Positions 33,471 through 45,716 of a stretch of DNA of 64,000 bases are shown here, one piece after another; positions within the stretch are counted from its first letter, which is position 1, and each line of letters begins with the position of its first letter. The stretch lies in contig NC_057768.1 in NCBI RefSeq assembly GCF_010389155.1, forward strand, positions 49,536,101 to 49,600,100. Reading direction: 5' to 3'. The position numbers and the translations under genes are program-made. This DNA comes from Erigeron canadensis. Its lineage: Eukaryota; Streptophyta; Magnoliopsida; Asterales; Asteraceae. The notes beneath the pieces are model-generated. The model was not told the DNA's origin, made no database searches, and saw only the letters and a list, made by a program, of their open reading frames with translations.

Positions 33471-35915
33471 TAATGTTACAATAGCTTTCGGCTGAAAAAT
33501 AAGAAACATTATTTAATCTATAAATACAATTTTTCAGTTATTGTTACGAGTAATATAATTGTGGGCTTGTGGCTTAGTGTTGTACTTGTCACCTTGGTGC
33601 GGTAAGATTTATCATTAGTAATGGTCTTATGATGCACGAGGATAAGCTTTAAACGTGGTCCTTCTTTATAAGGTTTTGTGTTGCTTTTATCACTTCGGAC
33701 CGGTTTCCACATGTAACATCATCGCTTTCTAAATTAGTAAATTACTAAATTATGATATCATGTTGCTGTCGATTTATTTTTTAAATATTCGTCGTGCAAC
33801 TTATTGGCCACACAAATGGGAAATTAACGTACGACATACATTTTTTATAATGATCAAACTCTTTACATTAGTTATAAATTCATAATTATTTAGAGACGTA
33901 TAAGATTAAACCAAAACTTATGACATTGGTTAATTATATAATAAAGTTAGGTTAAGCACATAGAAATGGATGATATCTTTAACATAAAATTTGATACACA
34001 TAACATATGGTTACTAATTTATCTAAAGATTTGCTAACGAGTTTCTGGGACACAAGTTATTAAAATATGAATTTTGGGAAAAATCAATATATGTAATTCT
34101 AAGAACGTGTTTGATTCACATAATAATTTTAAATTGAAATCTGTCAAAGCAATTAAATTTGAAGAAATGAATTTGACAAAATCTTTTTATTTTTTGAAGA
34201 AATGAAAATTCCATCATAAGAGAGAATGTTTACATATCAAGAGAATGAGGTTCATCTATCTTTAAACAACCAAACAGATTTAATTCTGTGAACAAAACAC
34301 AACATAAAAATACATTAAAATTTTTCCATTTCATAATGAATCATAAATACGATTTTTCTTTGCGAGTAAACGTACTTTCGAGTACATCAAAAGTCTACTA
34401 AAGGACACGAGTTAACCAATCTTATTCGTATATATATAATCTACTATAAAAATAAAAATATATATTATAACAAATTAAATAAAAGTTCTGATAAGTTTAT
34501 CACTTTTCATAAACAATGCATACAGAAGACTAGTAGATTTAATATGTCCTTTTATTAAACATATTTTTAACGAGTGAGTAACATTGAAAATGAAGATGTT
34601 TGATTTGAAATATGTCATGTTTTTTTAGTCAAATTCCATTTTACTCGTATTTTATTGCCTCTTGGTAGATGTTATTGTCCACCTTGATATCAAAGCATTT
34701 ATTTATGTTTAATGTTGTTTTAATTTATAGTGGCAACCACATCTTGCAAGCTATAAATAAGAAATTAAGAATTAACATACATCTTAATAGCTTGTGAGAT
34801 GTACTGTATTACTTGTTGATAATTTTTACTAGTGATATTTTCTTATACAAATATTGATACAACATACGTGTCATCACTCATTCGAACAAGTATTAGTCTT
34901 TACCAACGGCAAAACAAACAAGTTTTACTTAGCGAGTCATAGATGAATAACATATCATGTATATTATACAAAATGTTTGTAGGATACTTTGGTAGAGAAT
35001 ATATATACTAATGTTCATTAACTCAGTTTATGTCTCAAGATTTTTTTTTTTTTTTTTTTCTTTGAACAACAGTTTATGTCTCAAGATTTAATATTACTTA
35101 GTGAGTCGTTCTTTTTAAGTATATTGGATGAACTAAATCTATGTATTGTAATTAATTTGTTTGTTTATGAATGATTGGCTATGAATATTTGGCTCTAACG
35201 TGGTACCCGTAAAGAACAATTGAACGATAGTAGGCCTAAACGTGTTTATAGTTTGGTAACTTAATACACAAAATTGTTAATCAATAATCTAGTCAAAACG
35301 ATTAATAGTTTCTGAGATTTTGTAGGGAGTTAGGTGGTACCAATTCGTGTAATAGATTTTTAATATTTTCAAGATTTTTTTTAAAGGAGAATGAGACGGA
35401 GCAAGATGTCCCCCTATGCACTTTTCATCTGAAATGCGTGGCAGAATGTTAGCTACATTGCCCTGAGGGGCGTTTTTGCTCAAAAAATGTTCTGCCCGTC
35501 AGATTTCGGACGCCTGGTTTTTACCTATGTAATCGAGCCAACATGCATCTTTATATTGTTTTTTCAAGCAACTTTTGTGTAATATTATTAATACATGGTG
35601 GGTCCCTTTGAAGTGCTTCTATGGAAGCCTTACTCCAACCAAAAGAGAAGGGAACCTCTTAGATGACTAGATGTTACTTGTTGGAATAATAGAAAGTTGG
35701 GTTTCTATTGGAAGCCTTGTTTTTTTGAAGAGAAAAAAATAAATAAAACAAACTTAACTGAAAGGATTATCTAGTTGTTCCTTAAACTAATTATCCTCTA
35801 AAAGAATGGAATGATTGGAAAGAAAAAGTGAAATGATTGTTATTTACATATCTTTTTTCTTTTAACTTTTTTCTTATTATTTCTTTTAAATTTAAACTCC
35901 AAAACATAATACATA
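33471..35915. other. AT-rich intergenic, no gene recognised
   Basis: Contains a poly-T run at 35041-35059 next to a local duplication of tttatgtctcaagatt (about 35028 and 35083). The small minus-strand frames at 33518-33712 and 35289-35483 match nothing I know. No transposon ends were resolved. Confidence 0.4.
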
Positions 35916-36360
35916 TCTAATACTATCTAATAAAATATTTTGTCATTTTTTTAAATCTCAATTAAGTAATTAAACTACCTAAATTACTTCTCTTTTTTAT
36001 TCACTAATTTAAAAAACTCTACCTAATATACCTATAATACCCTTAAATCTCAACTATTCATTTTTTTTTCTCCTTCAATCTCAACCACTCATTTTTTCTC
36101 TCTCCTCCCTAAATCATTTTATTCCTCTAATTCATTCAAAATCTTTTATCTAAAAAACAGTAAATCGATAAATTATAAAAATTGAATGGGTGTTTTTAAA
36201 ATTTTATGCTCTTTAATTAGAGATGTCATTCAATATACTTTTGACGAATTTTTAAATCCGATGGCAGAGCCTCTACGGCTAAGACATTTGGCAATCATAA
36301 TTTATGACTTAACCTATCACCCGTACAATCTCACCGCCATAACGCGGACACTATTTCTCG
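35916..36360 (+). mobile_element. Helitron-like element, CTCG-ending family
   Basis: The 5' end TCTAATACTATCTAATAAAA follows A (35915). The 3' end is CACCGCCATAACGCGGACACTATTTCTCG, with CTCG ending at 36360, followed by T. It is closely related along its length to 47645-48052 (shared blocks such as tctacctaatatacctataat and gtaaatcgataaattataaa). The 66-codon frame at 36186-36386 is a by-product of the shared block. Confidence 0.7.
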
Positions 36361-37553
36361 TACAACATAACAAAATTGGTTCCTAAACTTAGATATTGAT
36401 CAATAGATAACCATTTTAGAAAAGATAAATTGCTGTTATTCTACACTTAAACATTTTCCTATTTTTATATGCCCGTTTCTTTTTATGTATAAGTGCTACT
36501 TAGTGTATGTACCTTGTTAGTGTTCAACGAAGTAACAAAAATAACAACGGTACCCAAACACTGCCAAAGCAAAGTATGAGGTACCCATACCATTTATTGG
36601 CAAGGTTTTAAATCTTGAGAAAATATATTAGGGTTCAAATCTCACTTTTTATATTTGTAAGGGTGAATTATTGAGGGGGACTCGAGTCACGAATTTTATA
36701 AAAAAATCAGACATGTATGGTTCGAGCTTCATATATTCTTCAATTGAATGTCATTATGGTGTCTAGGATGCTAACTACAAACTAATTTAAAAAAATCAAA
36801 TTAACAGTTTGTAACTATCTTAAAATATTTCTTATTTATAGAAACACCTAATCTCATTATTTTGTGTTATTTTATTTGCCGTGGAACGTGCCGTGAATAA
36901 ACTAGCAAGGTTTTATTTTATTTTTTGATAGAGTAATTGATAAGTGTCACCTCATGTTGATATAGTCCCAGATTTCTTAATTATTTCTGTCATTTGTGCA
37001 AATCAAAAGAGGCAATTGCCCCACACTATAAACGGCTGGTTGACCCAAAAATAATATACATCGTGTGTCCAGTATCCTATTCCTATTCAAAAAATTTCTC
37101 ATCCCTACCTGATCCAAAAGGAACGACATGTATTTACTCATTAACTATTATATTATGTACTTTTCAAAAAAAAAAAACAATTATATTATATTATATTAGA
37201 TTTATGATGATTACAAATGTCAAACGATTTTTCTTGGTTGTATTTAGTTGTTCTACTATTATATGTACTTTTTCTTCAAAAACATGTATACACATTAAAC
37301 ATTCAATTTTTTTTTGGAGAAAGTACATTAAACATTCAAATATTGTAGAACTATAATATGTTTGACATCGACTTTTTTTTTATTTTAATGATTTACGTTT
37401 TCAGTATTTTTCGTCATATATGCTACATATTAAAAATTGAAAAGTTTAGTCAATGACATGTCAATAAAAAAAATTTGCTAAAAACTTTTAAATGAATCAT
37501 AAACATTTATTTTTTTATGTTAAAAAACTTTAAGTACATATATATATATATAT
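36361..37553. other. Intergenic with a possible SINE-like trace
   Basis: Near 36644 a box-B-like GGTTCAAATCTC lies in a short segment (about 36590-36715) that ends in an A-rich run, which may be a decayed SINE (low confidence). The 120-residue plus frame at 36994-37356 is hydrophobic and unassigned; it has no neighbours, introns or homology that I recognise, and I do not call it a gene. Confidence 0.35.
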
Positions 37554-38528
37554 AGGGTAGCTTTCCGGTGAGAACATGTTAAAAATAAGAATAGTGAGAA
37601 CAGTTTATAACCGTTGGATGGAAAAATTGAATGACCAAGATGAATAGGGGTATTTTTAAAATATTAAATAGATTTCATGGTAAATATGTCTTTTTACCAA
37701 GAATTTTAAGGATATGATAGTAAATGAGAAGGAAAAAAGAAAAAAGAAATGACTATAATAACACGTTTTGGGAGTTAAAGAAAAAGACGGTTACCAAGTT
37801 GTTTTTTTCAAACTTACGTAGCAAGAATTTTGAAGAATTTTTTCAAACTTACGTACCAACTTGTATTTTAATTTGTAAAATAATTAATCCTATATATTAT
37901 TAATGTAATGATTCTTTAGATAAGTTTTGAAAAGCATTTCAGACAAAAAACACAAGAAGAAAAGGAAAGGAAGATTTGGATGCATCAAAAATAAACATTT
38001 GGATGTTTGGATACATAAAAAAATAAACATAACTTGGATGCATTAAAAATAATTTGGATGCATAAAAATGATTTGGATACATTTAAAATGACTTGGATGT
38101 ATAAAAAATTAACATAACTTCGATCTAAATTGGATGCATTAAAATGACTTGGATCCATAAAAACTAATATAACTTGGATGCATGAAAATTAATCTTACTT
38201 GACTTGGATGCATAAAACTAATTTGACTTGGATCCATATTGTTGAGAAAAGTTGGAAATTAAATAATAAATAAACAAATGCAGGACTTGGTTTGATGAAA
38301 TAGAAACTAAATACTTTAATATGAAAATTGATATAGAAATAAAATCGTGATATGGAAGTTGTTAACTAGATCGGATTAGATCACGGTTACTTATTATGGA
38401 GATAAAAGAAAAATATTAATTTGTAATTTTCAATTGTCTAAATTACCCTTTTTAATATTTAATGATGTGGAACTTTCCTATTAGTTCTTACATGTTCTTA
38501 TTTTTTACTTGTTCTTATTGGATGGCTC

Positions 38529-38531
<3 letters not shown>
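37554..38531. mobile_element. MITE with GGTGAGAACA ends and ttggatgcat repeats
   Basis: The left end GGGTAGCTTTCCGGTGAGAACA (37555 on) relates to the termini of the elements at 1964 and 2372. The right end (...ttcttattggatggctcccc) is the imperfect mirror. (TA)n tracts flank both sides. The interior (37975-38240) carries about a dozen irregular copies of a roughly 20-bp motif (ttggatgcataaaaatgat). Non-coding. Confidence 0.6.

Positions 38532-38560
<29 letters not shown>
38532..38560. repeat. (TA)n microsatellite
   Basis: A dinucleotide tract separating two MITE-like elements. Confidence 0.9.
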
Positions 38561-38564
<4 letters not shown>

Positions 38565-38885
38565 AAAGTGAGTATGTGGCTGTATGCACTCAACTTGAGT
38601 GAAAAACCTCTCACATACCAATATTTTAATATTTTGAATAAATGCTTCGTCCCCATTATTTTTATGGTTTAAAAAAAAGTATGTGAGGGGTTTCTCACCC
38701 AACTTAGGTGCCTAACAGTCTGTCCGACATCTAAGCTTAGGTGTGAAACCCCTCACACACAGTTTTTTTAATATTTCTTGATTAATGAATAAATGTTTGA
38801 GTCCCCATAAATTTTATGGATTAAAAAAAACAATATAGGAGTGTTTCACACCTAAACTTAGGTAATTAGGTACCTACAACCTTAT
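38561..38885. mobile_element. MITE related to 4300-4530
   Basis: Internal direct and inverted repeats: cctctcacatacc and gtatgtgaggggtttctcacc (38610-38700), then aaacccctcacacaca and aggagtgtttcacacc (38745-38855). The first half is a diverged reverse complement of 4375-4500. Non-coding. Confidence 0.55.
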
Positions 38886-38893
38886 ATTCCCAT

Positions 38894-39806
38894 CCCCGGG
38901 GTGAGTTATTTTGAGAACTCTTAAAAAAAAGAACTCAAGAACCATTCTGGACCACACATTCTTTTCCTCTTTCTCCCTCTTCAATTAAATAATAAAATTC
39001 ACCCAAATCATTCAAAATGTTCTAACTCACAAACTGTAAATCGTTAGACGAAACAAAAAACATGGATAGTCTTAAAATTTCGTCCTCTTTCATTAGAGAT
39101 CCAATTCGTTATACTTTTGACGACTTTTTAATTTTCGTTTTCTTTTTGGTAGTTACATATAACTTACACATGTGTAGGTTGAACTTACACATGTGTAGGT
39201 TGAACAAAAATTATGATTCGGAACGGGCTTTGCCCTTAAGGATATTCATAAACCAAAGCTAGTGGGGGTGATAGGTCATAGAAGGTGATAGGTCATAGGG
39301 TGATAGGTCATAGAGGGTGACAGGTCATAGGGGGTGACCAGTGAGGGGTGATCTACCTAACGGGCTCCGCCCTTAGCCGCTATTCCTCCGCCATGAACTG
39401 ACGGGCTCCGTCCTTGGCTACCATGGCTCTGCCATGGATTGACGGGTTCCGCCCTTGACCTTCATTGTTGTGTACATATGTTCATTTACTAATTTATATG
39501 TGAAAACAATGATCTTACACATGTGTAGGATGATCGCAATGGAAAAAAAAACGAAAATTAAAAAGTCGTCAAAATTATATCGAATTGTATCTCTAATGAA
39601 AGAGTACGAAATTTTAAGACTACCTATGCTTTTTGTTTCGTCTAACGATTTATGGTTTGTGAAATAAAACGTTTTAAATGATTTGGGTAAATTTTCTTAT
39701 TTAATGGAAGAGAGAGAAAATATAAGAAAATGAGTGGTCCAGAATTATTCTCGCGTTCTTTTTTATTTGTAAGTTCTCAAATAACCCTTCTTCTTCACAT
39801 CCCCAC
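38894..39806. mobile_element. Long-armed foldback element
   Basis: The arms of about 250-270 bp (38894-39160 and 39530-39806) are inverted copies: GGGTGAGTTATTTTGAGAACTC on the left mirrors the right end; cttttgacgactttttaattt (39113) pairs with aaaattaaaaagtcgtcaaaa (39554). The loop holds three ttacacatgtgtagg copies and two short minisatellites. Part of each arm is shared with the Helitrons at 35916 and 47645. The reading frames at 39062, 39455 and 39701 lie in the arms and are not genes. Confidence 0.7.
39264..39460 (+). repeat. Two minisatellites in the foldback loop
   Basis: About five copies of gggtgataggtcatag-like units lie at 39264-39345. Three copies of a gacgggctccgcccttggc-like unit lie at about 39359-39460. 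Both are GC-rich compared with the surroundings. Confidence 0.75.
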
Positions 39807-39819
39807 CATATATATATAT

Positions 39820-40190
39820 AGGGGTTGCGTATTATAAAACAAGTATTAAAGTAATACAAATAAGACAAAATATTGACCTTTAGATCATGGTTAAATTGAT
39901 GCACAATAATTTTCAATAGAGATAATCTATTGTTTTATTTTTATTTTAAATAAAAAAAAGGAAAACCATAAAAAGAAATTGAAATAGCAAACAAAGTCAC
40001 CACCTCTCTCCCTCCAATCAACCATCCTGCCTATCTTTTTCTCTTTTTATGTATCGTTTCTCTGATCACAAAATACAAACCATATGTTTTTAAATTTTTA
40101 TTTTATATTTATATTTATTTATTGAAATAATATTTAAATCCACGTACTTACCCCTTTTATTTCGTATAAATTAGTTCACAGTCAATTTCG
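39820..40190. other. SPX-MFS upstream region with repeat-like start
   Basis: A (TA)n tract at 39809-39822 is followed by ggggttgcgtattataaaac, which looks like another MITE end, but no matching end was found. The rest is AT-rich 5' flank. A (ct)-rich stretch at 40000-40045 may be promoter or leader. No TATA box can be assigned with confidence. Confidence 0.35.
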
Positions 40191-41186
40191 TGTATTAGTA
40201 CATATCCTGTTCTCTTCTTGAGAGAAACAAATCTTCTTCATCTTGATGCTCATTGAAACTGTTTGATTGAAGGTTGGCTTTTGTATTTCATCATGTAAAT
40301 ATACTGCTACTCGTAATATGTTTGGATTCTGTATTTAATTGATATGCATATTGAATTCGAGTATAATGAGATGGGTTTATTTCTTGGATCAAGAAACACA
40401 TAAAATGAGTTTAAAGCTTGCTGCTTTTTTTTTCTTTCCTTATATGTTTGAAATGCAATTTGAAAAATCTTGAATTGGGTTTCTTTTTCTTGAATGAAAA
40501 AGATTGGAAAAGTTTGGATTTTTTATCTTTGAATTACATAAATAAGACATGGCTGCTGTAGTGTGTATGTATGTGTTTTGTTGGATTTATCTATATGGGC
40601 TTCTATCAAGTGTAGTTAAGTAGTCTATATGAATAATTTAGAGATATTTCATTTAATTTCTATAATTGGGTTAATTAGTTTGAAAACTAAAAAAAAGAGC
40701 TACTTTAAGGTAACTCTTATGTGTTAGTTGTTGATGGAATAAAGGTGTCTTGAATGATCCATAATGGAAATATATTGCTGCTCAAATATTAGCTTCATTT
40801 AAGTAATCTGTGTGAGCACGAAATTATAGTTCAACACTTTAATCGATTTTTTTTCCACCTATTTGAATTGGGATCTTGATGTACCTGAGTATTTGGTGAG
40901 ATCTTTCTTGAAGTAGTCTCATTGCGCTCGGGTAGGGTTATGATTGTCTACATCATCGTTGTTGTTGTAAGATATTGTTCATTCTTAACCATAGAATGAT
41001 ACTGTATTAATGATTCGTTTTTTGAATGTAATGTCATATAATGATTTAATATTAAATTTAAAGTTTGTTGTCATGGCTCACAACATCAAGATTCTACGGA
41101 ACTGGATTAAGTTTCTTACAAGCAAGTTTTCGGTGCCAGTGTTTTCAGGGAATTTTGTTTTAATATATTGTTTTATGCAGTGAAAG

Positions 41187-44100
41187 ATGGTTGCTTTTGG
41201 GAAAAAGTTGAAGGACAGACAAGTTGAAGAATGGAAAGGGTATGTAACGTTTTATTTTCATGATAGCTTAATTAAATCTCTATTGAAATAATCACATAAA
41301 TGCCTATACATGGTCATGAATTTGCAAACATGTAGATATTATATCAATTACAAGCTGATGAAGAAAAAAGTTAAGCAGTATGCTCGGCAGATTGAGGCTG
41401 GAGGAATTGAACGCAGACATGTTCTTAAAGATTTCTCCAGAATGCTTGATACCCAGGTAAAAACATATTACAACCTCAACCGTTATCTTTCACAAGATCA
41501 ATGCTTCTGAGCTTTTAGAGGTAGCAGTTTCTAAACATTAGTTAATGCGCCTCCAATTCTCCATAGGTATCTTATATAACAGGTCAAATAGGCTAGATAA
41601 AAAGTATTGGCCTATATGTTCATGGGAAAAAAGGATCAAAAGTCGTTTATAGTGTTGTTTTAATGCATAAAACTTTCTGAGTTTCTAAGTTATGGAGTTA
41701 TGTGCGACTGTATCAGGGCAATTCAACCTGACCCGAATCATTTCGGCAGAGCCTGTTTTGCCCCGTTACCTTATCCGCTGAACTGTCTCATTTACCCACC
41801 TCTGTCACATAATATCTCATCCTTAATTTATATAAATGCAGATTGAGAAGGTTGTTCTTTTCATCTTGGAGCAACAAGGGTTGCTTGCAAGCAGGTTGGA
41901 TGATCTAGGGAAACAGCAAGATGCTTTGCAAGAGGAACCAGATTTTGCAAAAATATCTGAGTTACGGGAGGCCTATAGAGAAGTTGGAAGAGATTTATTG
42001 AAGCTTCTGTTTTTTGTTGAAATTAATGCCGTCGGGTTGAGGAAGATTCTAAAGAAATTTGACAAACGTTTCGGTTATAGATTTACTGATTATTATGTCA
42101 AAACCCGGGCTAATCACCCTTATTCGCAACTTCAGCAAGTCTTTAAGCATGTGGTAATGTACACTTGTCCTTGATGCCCCTTTCTTTTTCTGTTTCATAT
42201 TTTATTTTAGTATTTCGTTGTTTGTATATATTAACAATCAAATGGTTATCTACTTATCTGTATCACAGGGATTAGGGGCGGTGGTAGGAGCCATTTCTCG
42301 TAATCTTGCAGAACTTCAGGATCGTGAAGGGAGCTACTTATCAATTTATGATCAACCCGCTCTTCCTATCCAGGTTTTTCCATTTACTTCTTCACCAGGG
42401 ATGACAAATAGAGAAAGTTAAGTGGGTATAAAAATAGGTTGCAACGGGTGGGTCCACAAACCAAGCATTTGTTCATCTAATTATTGCATTGGTAAATAAC
42501 TGCTTGATTGTATGACTCTGAAGTAATTTAAAGCAGAGTCTGTTTATTCAAACATTGAAGGCCGATGAAGATGCAAAACCAAACACACCTAAATATGATC
42601 ATGAATTATACTACTGAAATAAGAAAGTATTTTTGTGAAAATGGCGCTTTATAGGTTGTAAGCAGCTGAATACACATATTGTGACTTTTAATCCAATTGA
42701 CGTGGGTTACTTATCAATATACCCAAATCAACCCATTCTAGGCAAACGAGTCTGAAATTGTCGTCTGTACTTCTATCTTTGAAAATTACATGCTTTTGGC
42801 CATTCTTGAATTGCGATCTGTGATTTTTCTCCGTATTTGTTTGAATTTGTTGTTTACTTAATACTTATCTAGTGAATTGTACTTTCAGGAACCAGTAATT
42901 GACACCATAAGAGCAGCAGTAGACAGATTAAGTTACTCAACAAACTTTCTCACCTTTTTGGGTCAACATGCTCTTATTATGCAAGAGGAATTACCAATAC
43001 CTTTAGAGGAATCCGTTGATGATCAGCGATACCATTTTATGTCACTTCTCTTAAATCTAGCAAACACGTTTCTGTATATGGTCAATACTTATATCATCGT
43101 CCCAACAGCAGATGATTACTCAATGAGCCTAGGAGCTGCTGCAACGGTTTGTGGGATCGTCATTGGTGCAATGGCTGTTGCCCAAATTTTTTCATCTGTG
43201 TATTTCAGTGCCTGGTCTAACAAATCTTATTTCAGGCCGTTGGTCTTTAGCAGCATAGTTCTTTTCATTGGAAATGCCATGTATGCAATGGCTTACGATT
43301 TTAACTCGATTGCAGTGCTGTTACTTGGTCGCCTTTTTTGTGGGTGAGTTATTCACATTTTACTTTTGCTCTAGTATATCTATTTAGTGAAAAATATTAC
43401 GTCGTCTTTTCTTGAGCTGGTCAGATTAGGTAATGGGTCAAAACGGGTTATTCTGTTTGAATTTCTAGAGGTCGAGGTTGCCCCAAAACAACTTTTGTGA
43501 CATTTTATGAATAGTTAGTCTGTCAAGTATGATTTACAAAAGTTACATAAATTTAATAATAATCAGATGTATTGAATTAAATGTATATACATATTCTATG
43601 CATCAAAAATTTCCTTTGGGCAGCTATACCCGTTAGAGATAAAATATATACCTTGAATTAATCAGTTACAAGTAAATGGGTTGAAATTTCACACTTACGG
43701 ATGCATCTTGATGTGTATGTGGTCAAACCTTCTCTTTTTGACATGTATCTTGACGTGTATGTACTTCTATATAAATTCAAACTTGAACGCATTTTGTTCC
43801 AAATTTTTTGCATCCCCTTTTCTTTTTGTAGTTGTTTGTTATTATATTTTCAGGTCATTTATTCTTTCTTCTTAATTTTCTCAAATTTGAAGGTGTACAT
43901 TGTTTCGCCTCAGAAGTGAAAATACTCTTATTTGATGTTATTAGTATATGAGCTCAATAAATGACAAATCTTTATATATACGATGGACAGTCTTGGTTCG
44001 GCCAGAGCAGTGAACAGAAGGTATATCAGCGATTGTGTACCTTTAAAAATCCGAATGCAGGCTTCAGCAGGTTTTGTTAGTGCCAGTGCTCTCGGAATGG

Positions 44101-45716
44101 CTTGTGGACCTGCACTTGCTGGGTTGCTACAATTCAAGTTCAAGTTCTATAGGCTGACCATTGACCAAAACACATCGCCTGGTTGGATTATGGCGTTTGC
44201 ATGGTTAATTTACTTAGTTTGGCTGTGGATTTCATTTAGAGAACCCGTTCATCCAACCGAGGAGGAGCATGCACCAGAATCTACTTCTGGTATGTCTTTT
44301 ACCTTTGTTCGTTTTAGATAAATATGAGTAAAAGAAACGTTTGGATGTGTGTTCTGGTATTATGTGATAATGTAAATCACATTAGATTATAATTCCAATG
44401 AATATGTTTTGTGTAATAATCCCTTGGGTCTTTAATTTAGGTACAACCAATGGCGATGTTCTCGAGAAGGGTGTAACTCAACCACTCCTTATAAGTACAA
44501 AGGCTCACGAAGATGAAGAAGACGATGAATGTGATGCTAGTGAAGAAACTACAGAAGATTCACGTGCCCCTGTTAATTCTTTTGGAGCAGCATACAGATT
44601 ACTCACACCTTCCGTGAAGGTTTTCTTATGTTTACACATTACACAGCACCTTATGTTTTTTTTAAATAGTAATTACCCTTCTAAGTTTATGGTCCATATT
44701 GATTTAATTTTTTTTAAGTTTCACGTTTCGGGTGTTTCAGGTTCAGCTTTTGATTTATTTCATGTTGAAATATGCAATGGAGATTTTGCTATCAGAATCA
44801 AGTGTTGTTTCTACATATTATTTCAATTGGACTACTGGAAAAGTTGCTATTTTCCTTGCGTGCCTTGGTTTGACTGTCCTTCCGGTCAATGTTGTTGTTG
44901 GAAGCTATATTAGTAACATGTTTGAAGACAGGTACATTTTGTCGATTACAATTCCACTTGTTTAACATTAAACCTTTACTTGGAAACATTGTGACATTTG
45001 TCTTTTTTGTTTTGTAGACAAATTTTACTCGTATCTGAGATTGTGGTGTGTCTGGGCATTCTCATGAGCTTTAATGTCTTTATTCCATATTCTGTCCCGC
45101 AATATGTCGTTTCAGGACTCATCATGTTTGTTTCGGCTGAAGTATTAGAAGGTATGTACATTGATATATAACCTAGATTTAGCAGTTTTGACCGACTTAG
45201 TTATGAATATGTCAATTCGGTTTATGGATCTCTAATGGGTCAAGTAGGTAAAACCGAAATAGAAGTCAGCTAAAAGAAAATGGGTCGTATCGTTTGAAGG
45301 TCATTCAAAGTGTACTTTTGATGCATAATGAAATGAGAAATAACAAATGTTCCAGGTCAACCCAGCCTGTAAAAACATATCTGCTTTTTAGCTTTACCAA
45401 ACCCAACCATATACCACCCTTTAAAAAACTTGACGTTTGGAAACGAAATGACACATGTTTGTTTGATACGGTGCCAGGTGTGAATCTGTCACTTCTCTCG
45501 CGTGTGATGTCCTCAAGGCTCTCTCGGGGTACATTTAATGGGGGATTGCTATCAACAGAAGCTGGAACAATTGCTCGAGTGATTGCTGATGCTACTATAA
45601 CCTTGGCTGGTTATTTGGGGGAGAGCAGGCTCTTGAATGTGACTCTGCTGCCGTCCCTTGTGATTTGCATAGTGTCGATTGTTGCGACTTGTTTCACCTA
45701 CAATTCTCTATACTGA
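41187..45716 (+). CDS. SPX domain-containing MFS transporter (vacuolar phosphate transporter, VPT/PHT5 type)
   Basis: Tonoplast carrier that moves inorganic phosphate into the vacuole; the SPX domain senses inositol pyrophosphates. Ten coding exons join in frame to 695 residues (Arabidopsis VPT1 about 697): 41187-41239, 41336-41456, 41842-42153, 42269-42373, 42889-43343, 43991-44289, 44441-44619, 44741-44931, 45018-45151, 45478-45716. Seen: an N-terminal SPX domain (MVAFGKKL...[16 protein letters not shown]) with the Lys-rich site [15 protein letters not shown] near residue 140; then MFS helices from about residue 235, starting [20 protein letters not shown]. The signature [18 protein letters not shown] is present. 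An acidic loop ([17 protein letters not shown]) lies between the two MFS halves. The leader has an intron ending at 41180 (tatgcag). Introns 2, 4, 5 and 9 carry repeat remnants. Introns 7 and 9 leave long open frames that are not coding. Confidence 0.93.

Noticed and set aside
36994..37356. 120-residue hydrophobic reading frame as a membrane protein gene
   Set aside because: The composition follows local AT bias. There is no recognisable family, conserved motif, plausible exon partners or promoter.
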